Positions 21,559 to 33,222 of a DNA stretch of 64,000 bases are shown in pieces; within the stretch, counting starts at the first letter, position 1, and each line of letters opens with the position of its first letter. The stretch lies in the NCBI GenBank assembly GCA_000729835.1, contig JFHB01000069.1:1-64000 (forward strand), in the 5' to 3' direction. The stretch comes from Atkinsonella hypoxylon. Taxonomy: Eukaryota > Ascomycota > Sordariomycetes > Hypocreales > Clavicipitaceae. The notes beneath the pieces are model-generated. The model made no database searches. It was not told where the DNA came from and was given only the letters and a program-made list of their open reading frames with translations. The position numbers were made by a program, and so were the translations under genes.

Positions 21559-22839
21559 GTTTAGACATTGGGCGTGTCGCGCGCTTCTCGTTGAGACTTG
21601 TGTTTGGCTTTTATCATGGCCAATTGTACGATTGTTATCGTGTTTTGGGGACAACTTTTGGACGCTTTGATGCAAGGCGTGTTGACTGTAGAAATGACAT
21701 TGGCCTTGATACCATGGCCACCAGTGTGGTTTTCGGGCGATTTATAAAGTAAGCCCAGCCTACGTTTGTTTCATCATCGTTCATGGAAATGGCTGGCCGT
21801 GTTCCTTTGTGTAATTCAAAACGTTGGCGAGACACGATTGTCAAAGGCAAACCGACGACTTTTCAGTTCTTCAGTCAATTTCACGCAGCAAATCATAGCC
21901 AGGCGAGGCCATTGAATCGATCAAAGCCCAGTACCAAACATCGTCGTCTTTGCGGCATGAGAACTAACAAAGACGACATGGATAAAAACCAAGGGCTAAC
22001 TAATGGATTCTGATTCAAGATGGCCATTGAGTGGGTCATTTTGCAGCAAGATGCAGCGTTCACATTCTCCAACGGCAAAAGGGTATTTTAGTCGAATCCG
22101 TGCAATATTCCGCGCACACTTGGACCGGGGCGTAGGGCACGACGTCATGCTTGAGGCAGATTGAAGCTGGGCCAGCGAAAATGAAGTGGCATGGTAATTG
22201 CAAAATGGCGAGACCAATGGCTGTGCCAAGTCGAGGGCGAGTTGGCCCTAAATGAAGAGTGCCAGTGAAGAAGCAGGCTATGTCAAATGAAGTGATTGTT
22301 GATGGGTATCACGGTGCTGACGTGTGGTTGTGGTGGCGGCGGTGTGGACGAATCTTTGACTCAAGATCAATTGTCGAGCCCAGCGAGATGTTGCTTTGTC
22401 TTTTTGTTCACAGCAGTGGACCATGGCGCAATCAAAGTACGTTATTAATGCAATGGCAAAACAGATCCCGAGCCAAAGTGCGCATGTTTCAAGAAGTGGC
22501 TACACCTGCCACCTAACGGGTGCCAGGTAAGTAAGTACCAGGTACTTGGGGTAATTTAGAAAGGTGCCCACTTATGTATCGCGTGCTCAGGTACCCAGAT
22601 ACCTCCCAATCGTGCTCAACCCGTCCCGTGCGCTCTTTTCGCCGTTGGCCGCCTCCCGCCCATTCCATTATTAATGCGCCGAATCGACCCTCCACGACCT
22701 CCCATTACTCTCTCCTCGACCAATATTGCAAGCACGACTACTCTCATTGACTGAGATTCAATCATTTATTCACAAGCAGCAAGTCCTGTTCCTCTCAGCC
22801 ATTTCAACCTCATTACCCCGCCTCACGAAGAACCCCGCC
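21559..22839. other. intergenic with palindromic GTACC motif
   Basis: About 1.3 kb with no supported gene. A perfect 13-base palindrome AGTACCAGGTACT lies at 22534-22546, with related GGTACC-like words at 22592-22606, 230-310 bases before the ATX1 start. Confidence 0.45.
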
Positions 22840-23146
22840 ATGTCCCATACGTACGAGTTCAACGTGACGATGAGCTGCGGCGGCTGCTCGGGCGCCATCG
22901 ACCGCGTGCTCAAGAAGCTGGACGGTTTGTAGACATCAAAAGAGAGCGTTGTGTGCTTGGAGAGTACTGAAAACTTGGGTAGGCGTCGAGAGCTACGAGG
23001 TCTCGCTGGAGAACCAGACTGCCAAGGTGGTCACCAACTTGCCGTACGAAGCGGTCCTGACGAAGATTGCCAAGACGGGGAAGAAGGTCAATTCGGCTAA
23101 GGCGGATGGCGTCGAGCAGTCGGTGGAGGTTCCGGCGGCGGCATAG
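22840..23146 (+). CDS. ATX1: copper metallochaperone Atx1
   Basis: Small cytosolic Cu(I) chaperone that delivers copper to the secretory-pathway P-type ATPase Ccc2. Exons are 22840-22924 and 22983-23146, giving 82 aa, the normal size. The HMA domain shows MSCGGCSG with the two Cu-binding cysteines (MxCxxC) near residues 11-15 and the Lys-rich face (VLKKLDG, IAKTGKKV) that docks to the ATPase. The 58-base intron splits the Gly codon of DG/VESYE and ends in GGGTAG. The start at 22840 gives MSHTYEFNV, as in other filamentous fungi. A short Ala-rich end follows the fold. Confidence 0.95.
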
Positions 23147-24843
23147 TTTCTGGGAACCGCGAGGGATGTGATGCTGAGCGAGATGTTGGTCCCGGGCGCT
23201 GGTTAAGTTGGGGTTAGCTGCATTGTAGCGAAGACTGCGGCTGGAATACCTGGTGTTTATAATCAATTATTGACTTTGACATTCATATGGACAAGGATTA
23301 TTGGCTTTTGACGGTGACTGACGGCCGTGGGAGATGTCATTGGATCTGCAAATCGAACATCGAACGTTCGAGGGCCAGGATCTTGCCAAGCGTATCATAT
23401 CCGAAGCATGCTAGAATCGTCGTGGGAATACGAGAGTAAGGGGGGGGGGCAACGTATGGAAGAATGACACTACTTTACGCCTCATCAAAGTCTTCCGGAC
23501 CATCGCTCGCCACTGTGCTTCTTGCCCAGTAGTAGTAACCCGGTGGGTAGAAACGAGACGTGCTTCCTTTCGCCCGATCAATCATGATGATATCAAATAT
23601 CAAAGCCAAACATGCAAATCACCGACCGATCCAACCCCTCCATGCACTCGCAGCAATGTCCCCTCATTTTATGCCATCCTCCCCATGCACCCCAGATTAC
23701 ACCCATTCCATCCAGCCCCTTCCGCCGAACCCAACCGCAGCCACGATGCAGTGCTACACCCCGCCGGAAAAGGGAGCTTCTCAACAAGCAGATGCCACGA
23801 TGTTCGGCGGCGCAGCGGGTGAGTAACTCGATTGTTCGTCTGTATGCTCGTGGCTCGATTGGCCGATGACCTGCAGACATCAGCAGTTTTGCCATGGTCG
23901 CAGTCAATATATGCATGGGGTAAGCACAAGACAATCCATGGCACCAATCGCAGCTCCAATCCAAAGGGCCTTGCCTTTTTATTGTTTCACTTTAACCTGG
24001 CGTGCATCCGTTGCGTCCCCCATCGTGGCTTTGGGTCGGGGTTCACGATTTATGACAAACTACGCCCACTGACGATGCATTCCGCCCGTTACGAAGCCAT
24101 CCCACGATCAAAGGAGGGAGGTTTTCAGCAACTGCCGCTACCATCGGCTGCGCGTAAGAGGGGGACGACACGTGCCCGGAACCACGCAGCAGCTCGTGGA
24201 CACGACAACAGCTGTTTAGTGCGTGTCACACTAATGAGGCCTTTGTGAACAAAATGTATAGTCAGTGCAAGTGTTTTTTCCCGGTCCACGTGGAGATAGG
24301 TGGTTCCTCACCTGACACTGCGGCAGCCAATACTACTCCGTAAATACTCCGGTTAATTATTGCACAGGCTAGTGGGCTGGGAGCACATGAAGATCTTTCG
24401 TACATCGGATGATCTTGTACTTTGAGTTGCGCGCTATTCCTTTGCGTGAAGAAGTCCTGTTGCTTCAGGAGGGGCTAGACCCAGTAGCAGCTTGCCGTAC
24501 CCAGGCATTGGACGTGATGACGCCACAGTCGACTGACTGACTGTTCGCGGATGAGAAGACCGGGGCAATGCCCACCATATTTATGCGTATATGTAATTGC
24601 TGGGGGACTCTTTTCATTCTCGCGCTCTTTTCTTATTCTTCTCCTTACTAAAAAAAAAAAAGTCTGTAATATACAGATAATAACTTCACTCATCCAAATC
24701 GAACATAATCCTCCACCCTTAATTATATAGTTCATTATATCATTCCCTAAAGGAAGCGCGATTCACTCACTCTAGTGTCTTCTGTCACATCTAAAATCCC
24801 GCTCACTACTATAAGAAACCGAAACTTGCTTCATTTTTCGAAA
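23147..24843. other. gene-free interval
   Basis: About 1.7 kb between ATX1 and the dehydrogenase. Small overlapping frames around 23560-24250 show no domain or splice logic. The last 250 bases include TATATAATTCATTATAT-like AT-rich promoter sequence of the dehydrogenase. Confidence 0.5.
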
Positions 24844-25983
24844 ATGGCTCTCCCTCAAATCCCGCAGGAGCAGTATGCGGCGGTGGTGGAGAAAACAGGA
24901 GGACGTACGCAGTTTACTGTTGCCCCCTACCCGAGCAGCATTGCTCCTTTCAATAAGAAAGGCTGACAAGCGGATATTCTAGCCGTTGTCTACAAGAAAA
25001 TCCTTGTCCGACAACCCGGCCCGGACGAAGTCCTCGTCAACGTCAAGTACTCGGGCGTATGCCACACCGACCTCCACGCCATGCTAGGCGACTGGCCGAT
25101 CCCCACGAAGCTCCCCTTGGTAGGCGGCCACGAGGGCGCCGGCATCGTCGTCGCCCGCGGTGAACTCGTGCAGGATGTGGAAATCGGCGACTACGCCGGC
25201 ATCAAATGGCTCCACGGGTCCTGCCTCAACTGCTCGTACTGCAACAACATGGATGAACCGCTGTGCGGGAAAGCCTTGCTCTCGGGGTACACGGTCGATG
25301 GCTCGTTCCAGCAATATGCCGTGGCCAAGGCCGCGCACGTGGCTCGCATCCCCAAAGAGTGCAATCTCGAAGCCGTGGCTCCCGTTCTGTGTGCCGGCAT
25401 CACGGTCTACAAGGGCCTCAAGGAGTCGGGCGCCAGGGCAGGTCAATCCGTGGCTATTGTCGGCGCAGGCGGTGGCCTCGGCACCTTTGCCATCCAGTAC
25501 GCCAAGGCAATGGGTCTGAACGTGATTGCCATCGATGGAGGACCTGAGAAGAGGGAAGTGTGCACGCGACTCGGCGCCAGCACCTTTGTCGACTTCCAGA
25601 CGTCAAAGAACCTTGTCGAGGAAGTCAAGGTCGCGAGCTCGGATGGTCTCGGTCCGCACGCCGTTCTCCTCGTGGCCGCCCAGGAGAAGCCTTTCCAGCA
25701 GGCGACGCAGTACGTTCGAGCTCGAGGATCCGTAGTCTGTATGGGCTTGCCTGCCAAGGCGAACATCTCGGCGCCCGTATTCGACACCGTTTCGCGCATG
25801 ATCAGCATCAAGGGGAGTTATGTTGGTAACCGCGCTGATACAGCCGAGGCGCTCGAGTTCTTCCGCAAGGGACTCATCAAGGCACCTTTCAAGACTGTCG
25901 GACTGAGCCAGTTGGAGGAGGTGTACAAGCTGATGCAGGAGGGTAAGATTGCTGGACGGTACGTCGTTGACACGAGCAAGTGA
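24844..25983 (+). CDS. zinc-dependent alcohol dehydrogenase
   Basis: Medium-chain NAD-dependent alcohol dehydrogenase interconverting ethanol (or similar primary alcohols) and aldehyde. Exons are 24844-24904 and 24983-25983, giving 353 aa, as in yeast ADH1. Seen: catalytic zinc ligands in VCHTDLH (Cys47), GHEGAG (His70) and VLCAG (near Cys157); structural zinc cysteines 101, 104, 107 and 115 in CLNCSYCNNMDEPLC; and Rossmann motif GAGGGLG. The intron (78 bases, with a CTGAC site) separates MALPQIPQEQ...TGG from PVVYKKILV. No targeting peptide is apparent, so it is probably cytosolic. It belongs to the ADH1/alcA-type clade; which paralogue cannot be decided from sequence alone. Confidence 0.92.
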
Positions 25984-26158
25984 GAGAGTTGTATAGGAGA
26001 ATTGGTTATTTCGGAGTGGAGAAATAAGGCTTTTCTGGACTGGACTGGACTGTATTAGCATTCGGCACGTGGCGTTGATGGTGGGCGGCGATGGCAGGAC
26101 TTTCGTGGACTGGTTGCATGGCGGCGAGCATAAGATGGTAATAAAAAGAGTTCAAGCG

Positions 26159-26260
26159 GTGTGAATTATTGAGAATTGTAAGGGTGTTGGCGAGGCATAG
26201 GATGGCGATGGGGGAGATCACAAGTGTGAATTGTTGAGTATTGTAGGCGTGGTGACGAGG
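26159..26260. repeat. degenerate 37-base direct repeat
   Basis: GTGTGAATTATTGAGAATTG... (26159-26195) recurs as GTGTGAATTGTTGAGTATTG... (26224-26260) with a handful of mismatches, both ending CGAGG. It lies in the 3' interval between the convergent dehydrogenase and ARP3 genes and has no coding content. Confidence 0.6.
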
Positions 26261-26644
26261 TGACGCCAAAACGTGGTCGACTAATGTCACATTGATTATT
26301 CAAGGTGCAATCCACATTTGAAGATCAACTTATCTGGTTCCTTTGTGTATAAGCTACGAAAGGGTGGACACATCAGCTCTGATTCCGAAATAGAAACAAG
26401 GGATAAGCTTGAGTATACCAGTACAGTGTCATTTCGAACCAGTTCAGGGACAACCCTTAAGTATGGTGACAGGCCGTTTCTGCACGCTGCGACTGTACAT
26501 ACGGCACTCTATAATCCACCACCACGGAGGCTATTTTTCAGGCTCTCACCATATCTCCCGTGATACTTCACTTTGTAATGCCTTGAATATCGACAATAAA
26601 CACGTTCGATTGCTCTAAAGGAACGCCCAGAATGACACATGATT

Positions 26645-28325
26645 TTATGACCCTCCAGGTCCTCCCAACAAGGCAAATCTTCGCACAATGCTAGGTCCGT
26701 ATTCTTGATACTATTGAGAGGTCAGCTCAGCTTGGCTCACTGCCTACTAGATGTGTAAGCCCGATGACATACCTCTGCCTTTGTATGACAGTAAGATCGG
26801 AACTCAGGCGTCTGACCCAGCAAACTACCACCGAACCAAGGTCCGTGCCGTTGCCTCTTGTGAGTGATGACCTGGACGTCGAGGCCACCGCTACGAGCTC
26901 CGCCACTGCGGACCTCACTGGCTCGGATTCTAGCATCGACGAGATGCTTGATGTCTCTCTGCAATCGTCTGCCAAAGTCCTTGTATAGAGTGCTTCCACC
27001 AGATAGAACAATATTCTTGTACAGGCCACGACGCACATCAATGGGCGATTGCTGAATGACTCCATCAACGACAACAGGAAGAGGCGTGAGGAAATCAGAG
27101 CTATGTATCTCTGGGTTGAAAAAGATTTCGGGCGCCAGGAAACGCTCATATCCAACGTCAACGGTCACTTGACGGCCACCGGGGTGGTGCACCAAGTGCT
27201 TGGCAAATCGTTCGCGATCGCGATCATACTTGGCGAACTCCTTGACGATGTCCGGGCAGACGTAGCAGTACTCTTCTTTGATTTCTTGGGCTGTCTTGAG
27301 CGATGAATCGGGCTCGCCTCTGTCTCGCAGGAGTGACTGCACGAAGTAAGTGATATCTCGACCGGCTATCGGAATCGATTTGATTGATGAGCCAATGACA
27401 TAGCCCTCGGCCACAGGGATAACGTGAGTGACACCATCACCGGAGTCAATCACAGTGCCCGTCAGCGAACGATCGGTGACCTTGGACGATGTCCAGGAGG
27501 CAGCCAGGGCGAGAACAGCTTGCACGGCAATATACATGCCTGCACAGTTAAACGACTCGAAGAAGATCTCGGCGGTATTTTCTCGGTTCTCAGGTGGGTT
27601 CAGCGGCTGACAACGTTAGCTTCCTCAAAAGCGACCACGAAATATACTGTTATTTGATGACGGTCTTACAGGTTCGGTGAGGAGGAAGTAGTGGTCCTCG
27701 GGTTCAACGCGAAGATATTTGAAGATGGAATTGGACCAAAATCGCTCCATGTGGTCCTGCCAAAAAGACGTCAGACCAGTTCGATTTTGAGAACATAAGC
27801 CACTCCTACCCAGTTTTCTATTTGACCATGTCGAATAGGATAGTGAAGGCCGTATCCTAAAGCCGTAAGCTAAATCCACCACCGTAGCAATCGGTAGACT
27901 CAGCTTGCTTACCAGGACCTGATGCCGCGGATAAAGCTTCGTCACCAATGTAAAAGTCGAGATCTTCAGTCCCTCTCTTTGAGCTCAGGTGACTACCAGG
28001 ACCGGCACCGCCAGTTAGGAAAGAGGGCTTATTCGTGACGGCGGGACGACCAGACCCGGAACCACCGCTGCCTCCAGTTGGACCTTTCGTAGCAATGGCC
28101 GTGGGGAAAACAAAAGACGGCGAGTCGTTTCCGGCAAAACCTGGACGTCAAAGTGTCAATTGGAGCTACAGTAGAGAAGCATAATCCGTACCCAGCTTGG
28201 AAAACCCCGTGCCGCTGTATGGCGTCGGATTAGCTGTGGTCCATGGTATAATTATCGATGGGGAGCGGGGAAGAGTGCAGATTGACTCACTTGTCCATGA
28301 CAACGGCGGGAGTTTGGTTTGCCAT
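26645..28325 (-). CDS. ARP3: actin-related protein 3 (Arp2/3 complex)
   Basis: ATPase subunit of the Arp2/3 complex that nucleates branched actin at cortical patches for endocytosis. Seven exons: 28325-28291, 28214-28192, 28140-27913, 27856-27810, 27756-27670, 27606-26773 and 26710-26645, with introns of 51-76 bases. These give 439 aa in one clean frame. Seen: VVMDNGTGFSKLGFAGND (ATP phosphate 1), DHMERFW, TEPPLNPPENREN, FESFNCAGMYIAVQAVLAL, DSGDGVTHVIPV (phosphate 2), NIVLSGGSTLYKDF and the C-terminal EYGPSIVRRFALLGG. A Gly/Ser-rich insert (GGSGGSGSGRP) near residue 45 is longer than in animals but usual in filamentous fungi. Arp3, not actin, follows from RHGQIENW and the GVIQQSPIDVRRGLYKNI segment. 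Confidence 0.95.
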
Positions 28326-28551
28326 GATGAAGGACGGTGGGTCGGATGCGCGCCTTGGAGCGTGTTGGAACCGGAGCTGGGAGGACGATGAGGATGTGAG
28401 AAAAAGACGGCGTTGGCCAAGGAGTCGCTCGCTTGCTTGTCGTCACCTCAGCATTCAGAGTGGGTTGGATCGATCTTTGGAGTTGCGGATGCCCAGCCAC
28501 AATGGGTCGGGAAGTCGGGTTAGAGCGAGCTCACTGTATTGGAGGGGGTTC

Positions 28552-28932
28552 CAGTAAATCTCAGGTCCAGACCATGTGTGCATTGGTCCAGAGTGGAGCC
28601 AAAAAGGGTGTATTTTTCGCAGGCGGTAAAGCATTTAGTATATGCCCAGCATATGCCTAGTATATGCAGAATGCACAGTGTATTAGTGCGAATTAACATT
28701 TTTATATTTAGTAGTATATACACTAATATCTAGTGGTAGTGCACTAATATCTAGTAGTATAGTGCACTAATATCTAGGCTTATAGTGCTATAAAAATGCG
28801 CGCTCTATACTCTAGATCTCTTGCTTAGAAATTAATACTGTGTTCTTAGCATATGCTATTCTGCCTAAATCTACACCCGCTCTGGCTCCACTCTGGACCA
28901 ATGCACACATGGTCTGGACCTGAGATTTACTG
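28552..28932. mobile_element. 381-base inverted-repeat element (MITE)
   Basis: Perfect 49-base terminal inverted repeats (28552-28600 and 28884-28932) beginning CAGTAAATCTCAGG, with weaker pairing for about 12 more bases inward. The interior is AT-rich, non-coding and carries three spaced copies of CACTAATATCTAG. The right flank starts TA, and the left neighbour is TC. A CAGT start with a TA target would fit a Tc1/mariner-derived MITE, but the duplication is not intact. It lies ~230 bases upstream of ARP3. Confidence 0.8.
28721..28777. repeat. three spaced copies of CACTAATATCTAG
   Basis: Identical 13-base words start at 28721, 28742 and 28765 (spacing 21 and 23), inside the inverted-repeat element. 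Nearby TATGC/GCATATGC words (28637-28669) are also repeated. Confidence 0.8.
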
Positions 28933-29642
28933 TACACCCGGTACTGGTTGGTGTCGTTGAGTGCCTGGTAAACTATACTCTCACGGCTTTCCAAGGTTGG
29001 CTTTCTTAAGGGGGCTCATACGAAGGCGAAAAAAAAGGAGGCTCGACTCGGTGTGATTTGTCATGCCTCTCATCACTCAGTCCATCTCTGTTTCGATATT
29101 TGAACCAAGACAGTGTAGCTGGTGAGGGCTACTTCTGCAATTTGTCTAGTGCTACGATGCTTGGCCACCAGCCAGCCTACCTACGCCTTCAACGGCGCGA
29201 ACAAGATCATCACACGGCGCGAACACTCCAGATCAACAGGTTCAGGATCGTTTCGGCCACTTGTTTCAACTAGCAAGACTAAGTTCATCGTCTACTTACT
29301 CGAAGCCCATGCTCCAGCCAAGTGCTAGACGAGCCCACTCCTACCATCTACCGTTATTCAGGAAGGCACGATCCACTCTCGAAGGACTCCCTCTTTCCGT
29401 CTTTCTTTCTACCTTAATAAAGTGACATCAACCAGCGCCTCTTCTGAAACTACAATTACCAGCTGAAATTGAAAAAGTTCTCCGGCCTAGTCAGCGTTCC
29501 TATTTGCCTCGACCCCGTCTCGTTCGGGACGTCCTCTTCTCCCTCCCTCACACCACGATATATCACTACAATATCATTCTCATTCATATAATTATTCTTA
29601 GTTCCAACAACCCCCAGCATCTGCCAATGATCAGATGACCAA
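28933..29642. other. intergenic, taspase promoter side
   Basis: About 700 bases without a supported gene between the inverted-repeat element and the taspase gene. Pyrimidine-rich TTTCCGTCTTTCTTTCTACC lies near 29393. Confidence 0.5.
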
Positions 29643-31579
29643 ATGAGCACCAGGTGCCATAGCGTGGCCGTTCCCGCGATGGCTCGCGACAGCCATGGTA
29701 CAGATGGTGCGTTGGATCGCGTGCTTCGATTTGGCCAAAAACAAAAGGGTATTCCAGCCATATTCATACACGCTGGAGCTGGATTTCACAGTCATCAAAA
29801 CGAGAACGTTCACCTAGAAGCCTGTGTCTCGTATGTTTTGCCAGCAAGAAGCCAGTACTTGTCTAGGACGCAGACTCGAGCTAACTGTCTTCATTAGAGC
29901 TGCTGAAATGGGAATGAAGTTCTTGAAGGCCGGCGCTGCTGCAACTGAGGCCGTTGAGGCTGCTTTACGAATCCTAGAAGATAAAGAGATCACAAATGCC
30001 GGATATGGCTCGAATCTTTCCATTGACGGAACGGTGGAATGTGATGCTACAATTGTTGACCATCTTGGTCGAAGCGGCGCCTGCGGTGCGGTTCCAAGTT
30101 TGTCACATAATTCTGGCCTCCACGTGGAAAGCATGGTTATTAATGCATCGTGTAGACATTCGGAATCCCATCTCCCTCGCCAAACTCATTCTGGACACAA
30201 GCAGCCAGCCTCTTAGCCTTCGACGAGTTCCGCCCAACGCTTTGGTCGGCGAAGGGGCTCGAGCTTTCGCGGAAGAACACGGCATGCTTACTTGTGCAAA
30301 TGAGTATCTTGTTTCGAAAAACTCACGAGATCGTTTCTTCCGATGGCAAGAGGACTTGATACGCGCAGAGGAAAGGCTTCAAGATCCACCAGCAGAATTA
30401 ACCTCTCAATTGACGACGTCGGGCTGCGTCCCTTGCCAGTACGATACTGCTTCTCCGATTGACAGCCATGGAACTTTACCTCGGGGTCATACGGCAGCGA
30501 TAATAGCTGGCACATGGAATGAGGGCCAACCGGATTCGCCGTATTCCGGCACGCCAGCTCCGGACGCTGTCGCGACAAGAGAAGAGTCCTTTTTTGCTTG
30601 TTCGAGACCTCCTGCACCTCCATTACCAACGCTACCCAAAGTGCCCAACCCGCTAACAAGCCGGTCTTCTCTGATGTCGCCAGTTCTAGCCGATACCAAG
30701 AAAGGGATCCTAACATCTCTAGCAAAGAGGCACGAAGGGTATGTGGACTATCACAACAATAGCCAAGGTATATCGGAGACTAGCACGAGGAGGTGGCCAG
30801 AGAGTATAATTTATGCGACAAGCTCTGGTCGTGATGGGCCATCCTCACCAAAGCGAAGCAGTAGAGTCAGGGATAGTTTTTCAAAAATCAACAACGCCGA
30901 ATCGAATCCCATGGAGTCGCACGGGACCAAAAGGCCTCTTCTTGCAGAAAACCGGCCAGTAGAGGTAGACGGGTCAGTAGCTAAGCGCCAAATACATCTG
31001 GGCAGCAGAGACGATGATATCATCTCAGACACTATTGGCGCTATTGCGATTGATGATAATGGACGTATTGCTGCTGGATCCTCCTCTGGCGGGATAGGCA
31101 TGAAACATCGAGGGCGACTTGGACCTGCCGCTCTGGTCGGCATTGGCACTGCTGTGGTACCATGTGCGGAAGATGACGAAGAGGGGGTCACTGTGGCTGC
31201 TGTCACGAGCGGAACTGGCGAGCACATGGCCACAACAATGGCTTCTCAAAGGTGTGCCGAGAGAATCTACCATGGAACTCGACGTGCTCCTGGTGGCGGA
31301 AACATACAGGAAGATGACGAGGATACTGTATTGGAATCCTTTATCGCACAAGACTTCATGTGCCACCCGGGAGTAAAAGGATGTAGCTCGCAAGGTGCCA
31401 TTGGAGTCATGGTGGTCAAGAAAAGCCGAACGGGGTATTACCTTTATTTTGCTCATAATACAGATTCGTTTGCCCTCGCATCCATGGCAGCATCAGAGAA
31501 GGAGCCTCGATGCACTATGTCTCGACTTCCGGACGGTGCTAAAATTGCTAAAGGGGGTCGCAAGATACGGATGTCCTGA
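29643..31579 (+). CDS. threonine aspartase 1 (taspase-like Ntn hydrolase)
   Basis: N-terminal-nucleophile protease of the asparaginase-2/taspase family; the precursor cuts itself to expose a catalytic Thr. Exons are 29643-29830, 29898-30097 and 30156-31579, giving 603 aa (591 if Met13 at 29679 starts). Seen: IHAGAGFHS, TNAGYGSNLS...VECDATIVDH, GAVPNIRNPISLAKLIL and LVGEGARAFA in the alpha part. The processing site is ISD/TIGAIAID with Thr near residue 422. The beta part includes GIGMKHRGRLGPAALVGIG and TSGTGEHMATT, where Gly and Thr contact substrate. About 200 low-complexity residues separate the alpha core from the nucleophile, several times longer than the loop in animal taspase 1. A plain L-asparaginase is less likely given the TIGAIAID and GTAVV signature. 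Confidence 0.85.
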
Positions 31580-32139
31580 CGCAACGAAATCTTGTTCACA
31601 TCCCAACAGACCACTGACGATATTGCACGGATGAATTGTTGTTGTTCAGGCAAATTGGGTTCAGGGCCATTTGCAGATCACACGAGTTCGTTGGGGGTTA
31701 GCTTTGGTCCTTAGAAAGGCCTTCATTAATTTCATCCTAGGGTTAACAACTTGAGGCAGGTTTCAGAAACCACTACATCCTAACAGATGAATACTACTTT
31801 AGACAAGATTTAAGACACCAATTCGGTCAAACTGCTGATACGACTTTACGTATTACTGAAATTTATTCATCTTTTGACATAATATCGTAATAATATACAC
31901 CGCCAGAACGCCAAGTTCCGGTTCAGCTGCAGTTCCTTCTTCGAGGGCATGTCACCGGCCAAACCGACTATGCTATAAATGCTCTATCAGGCGTGCAATC
32001 TTCAGTGCTGCCGTCCTGAAATAATTCCTGGTATAGATCCTAAGATTTGTTATCCTATGAGAACGGTATCTGAAATACCACGAAATTGTTTGATTTGATT
32101 TCGTCCATGTGGTTTTCTTCCTCGGATTCACATGCTGTT
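31580..32139. other. convergent 3' interval
   Basis: About 560 bases between the 3' ends of the taspase and TFB4 genes. AT-rich around 31800-31900. No gene seen. Confidence 0.5.
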
Positions 32140-33222
32140 CTACGGCCTAGGCGTTCCATTAGCACTACCCGTTTCTTCTCGCCCGCTCCCACCGTTGGTA
32201 ATCCTTCTCTTCTTCTTCTTTTTCCGCGGCACGACGGCTGGCTTTGATCCATAGTTTCCGAGGGCCAATTTTGACCCGCACGTCAAGCATTCTGAATTGG
32301 GCGGCAATTCGCAAAAGATACTCAGGCAAATGGAGCATACGAAGCCTGTTACCACGACTTTACCATGGCAAAAACAAGCTGCGCGGAAGTCTATGGTGTC
32401 GTGTGTTGGTGTGATGAGAGATTGCCGGGCTTCAGTGTCAGCAATAAGGCCGAACATGAGGTAGGTTAGGAGACCCTGCGGGTTGGAAGCGACGAGAAAT
32501 GTTCCATTGGTGTTGAAGCACGCTTGCTGGAGAAAGGTTGCGTCGCCACAGAGAGACAACGTATCAATGGCGACTTGAGCGTGAGAAGCGGCGAAGACGG
32601 CATTCATGGTAGGGATATACTGAGAAGGTTCGGAGTCGGAGACGGAAACGACAAGAATGCGGCCTTTCATGGGGGAAGGGGTCGTGGTACTGGTCGGTGC
32701 TGCTTGAACTAAACTGCCTGATGATCCGCTCAGGGTCTGCGAAGCCTTATTGATGTGACATAGTGCTAGTGTCAGAGCCCCTGATAGTTGTGTTGTGGTA
32801 GTTGCTAGGTCCCGCTCTGTGGTTTCGGCGAGGAGCTTCTGCATCGACGAGAGGACGGCGGACTCGATCTGTGCGAACGGGGGATACTTGTTTGCGGAGG
32901 CACAAGGGGCAGCATCCGTTGGGACATCGTCCATCGTGACGTCGCCAGAGACATCTGCTCGAGGGATGGGTTGCGGTGGTGTTGGATACAGCCATACGGC
33001 GCGGTTGACGTGGGCTGCTAGGACCGCGACTTGGTTGACACTGCTGAAGGCGAGGTGGGCGTTGATGAAGACGAGGATGTTGGCAATGGCTTTGGAGAGG
33101 GGCAATTTGCTGTCTAGGACGGCCCATGCGCGCGGATTGGTGTCGATGACTATAGACAGCAGAGATGGAGTTTCCTCGGCGGTAGTGACCTCGTAGTGCT
33201 CAGAAAAGTCGACGGCGTCCAT
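32140..33222 (-). CDS. TFB4: TFIIH subunit Tfb4 (p34)
   Basis: Core TFIIH subunit, pairing with Ssl1 (p44), needed for transcription initiation and nucleotide-excision repair. One exon, 360 aa. The N-terminal von Willebrand-A-like fold shows LLSIVIDTNPRAWA, ANILVFINAHLAFSSVNQVAVLA and RILVVSVSD. The C-terminal C4 zinc module has CHGKVVVTGFVCSICLSIFC and ECLTCGSKL. A Lys/Arg stretch (RKKKKKRR) near residue 335 looks like a nuclear signal. Insertions rich in Pro and Asp (VSGDVTMDDVPTD) and Ser/Thr (STTTPSP) are fungal features. The shared 1.5 kb upstream interval faces the UCS gene. Confidence 0.93.
   Translation of the reverse strand: MDAVDFSEHYEVTTAEETPSLLSIVIDTNPRAWAVLDSKLPLSKAIANILVFINAHLAFSSVNQVAVLAAHVNRAVWLYPTPPQPIPRADVSGDVTMDDVPTDAAPCASANKYPPFAQIESAVLSSMQKLLAETTERDLATTTTQLSGALTLALCHINKASQTLSGSSGSLVQAAPTSTTTPSPMKGRILVVSVSDSEPSQYIPTMNAVFAASHAQVAIDTLSLCGDATFLQQACFNTNGTFLVASNPQGLLTYLMFGLIADTEARQSLITPTHDTIDFRAACFCHGKVVVTGFVCSICLSIFCELPPNSECLTCGSKLALGNYGSKPAVVPRKKKKKRRITNGGSGREETGSANGTPRP

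Noticed and set aside
23560..24248. 88-138 residue frames on both strands
   Set aside because: Mutually overlapping, no conserved motif, no credible introns.
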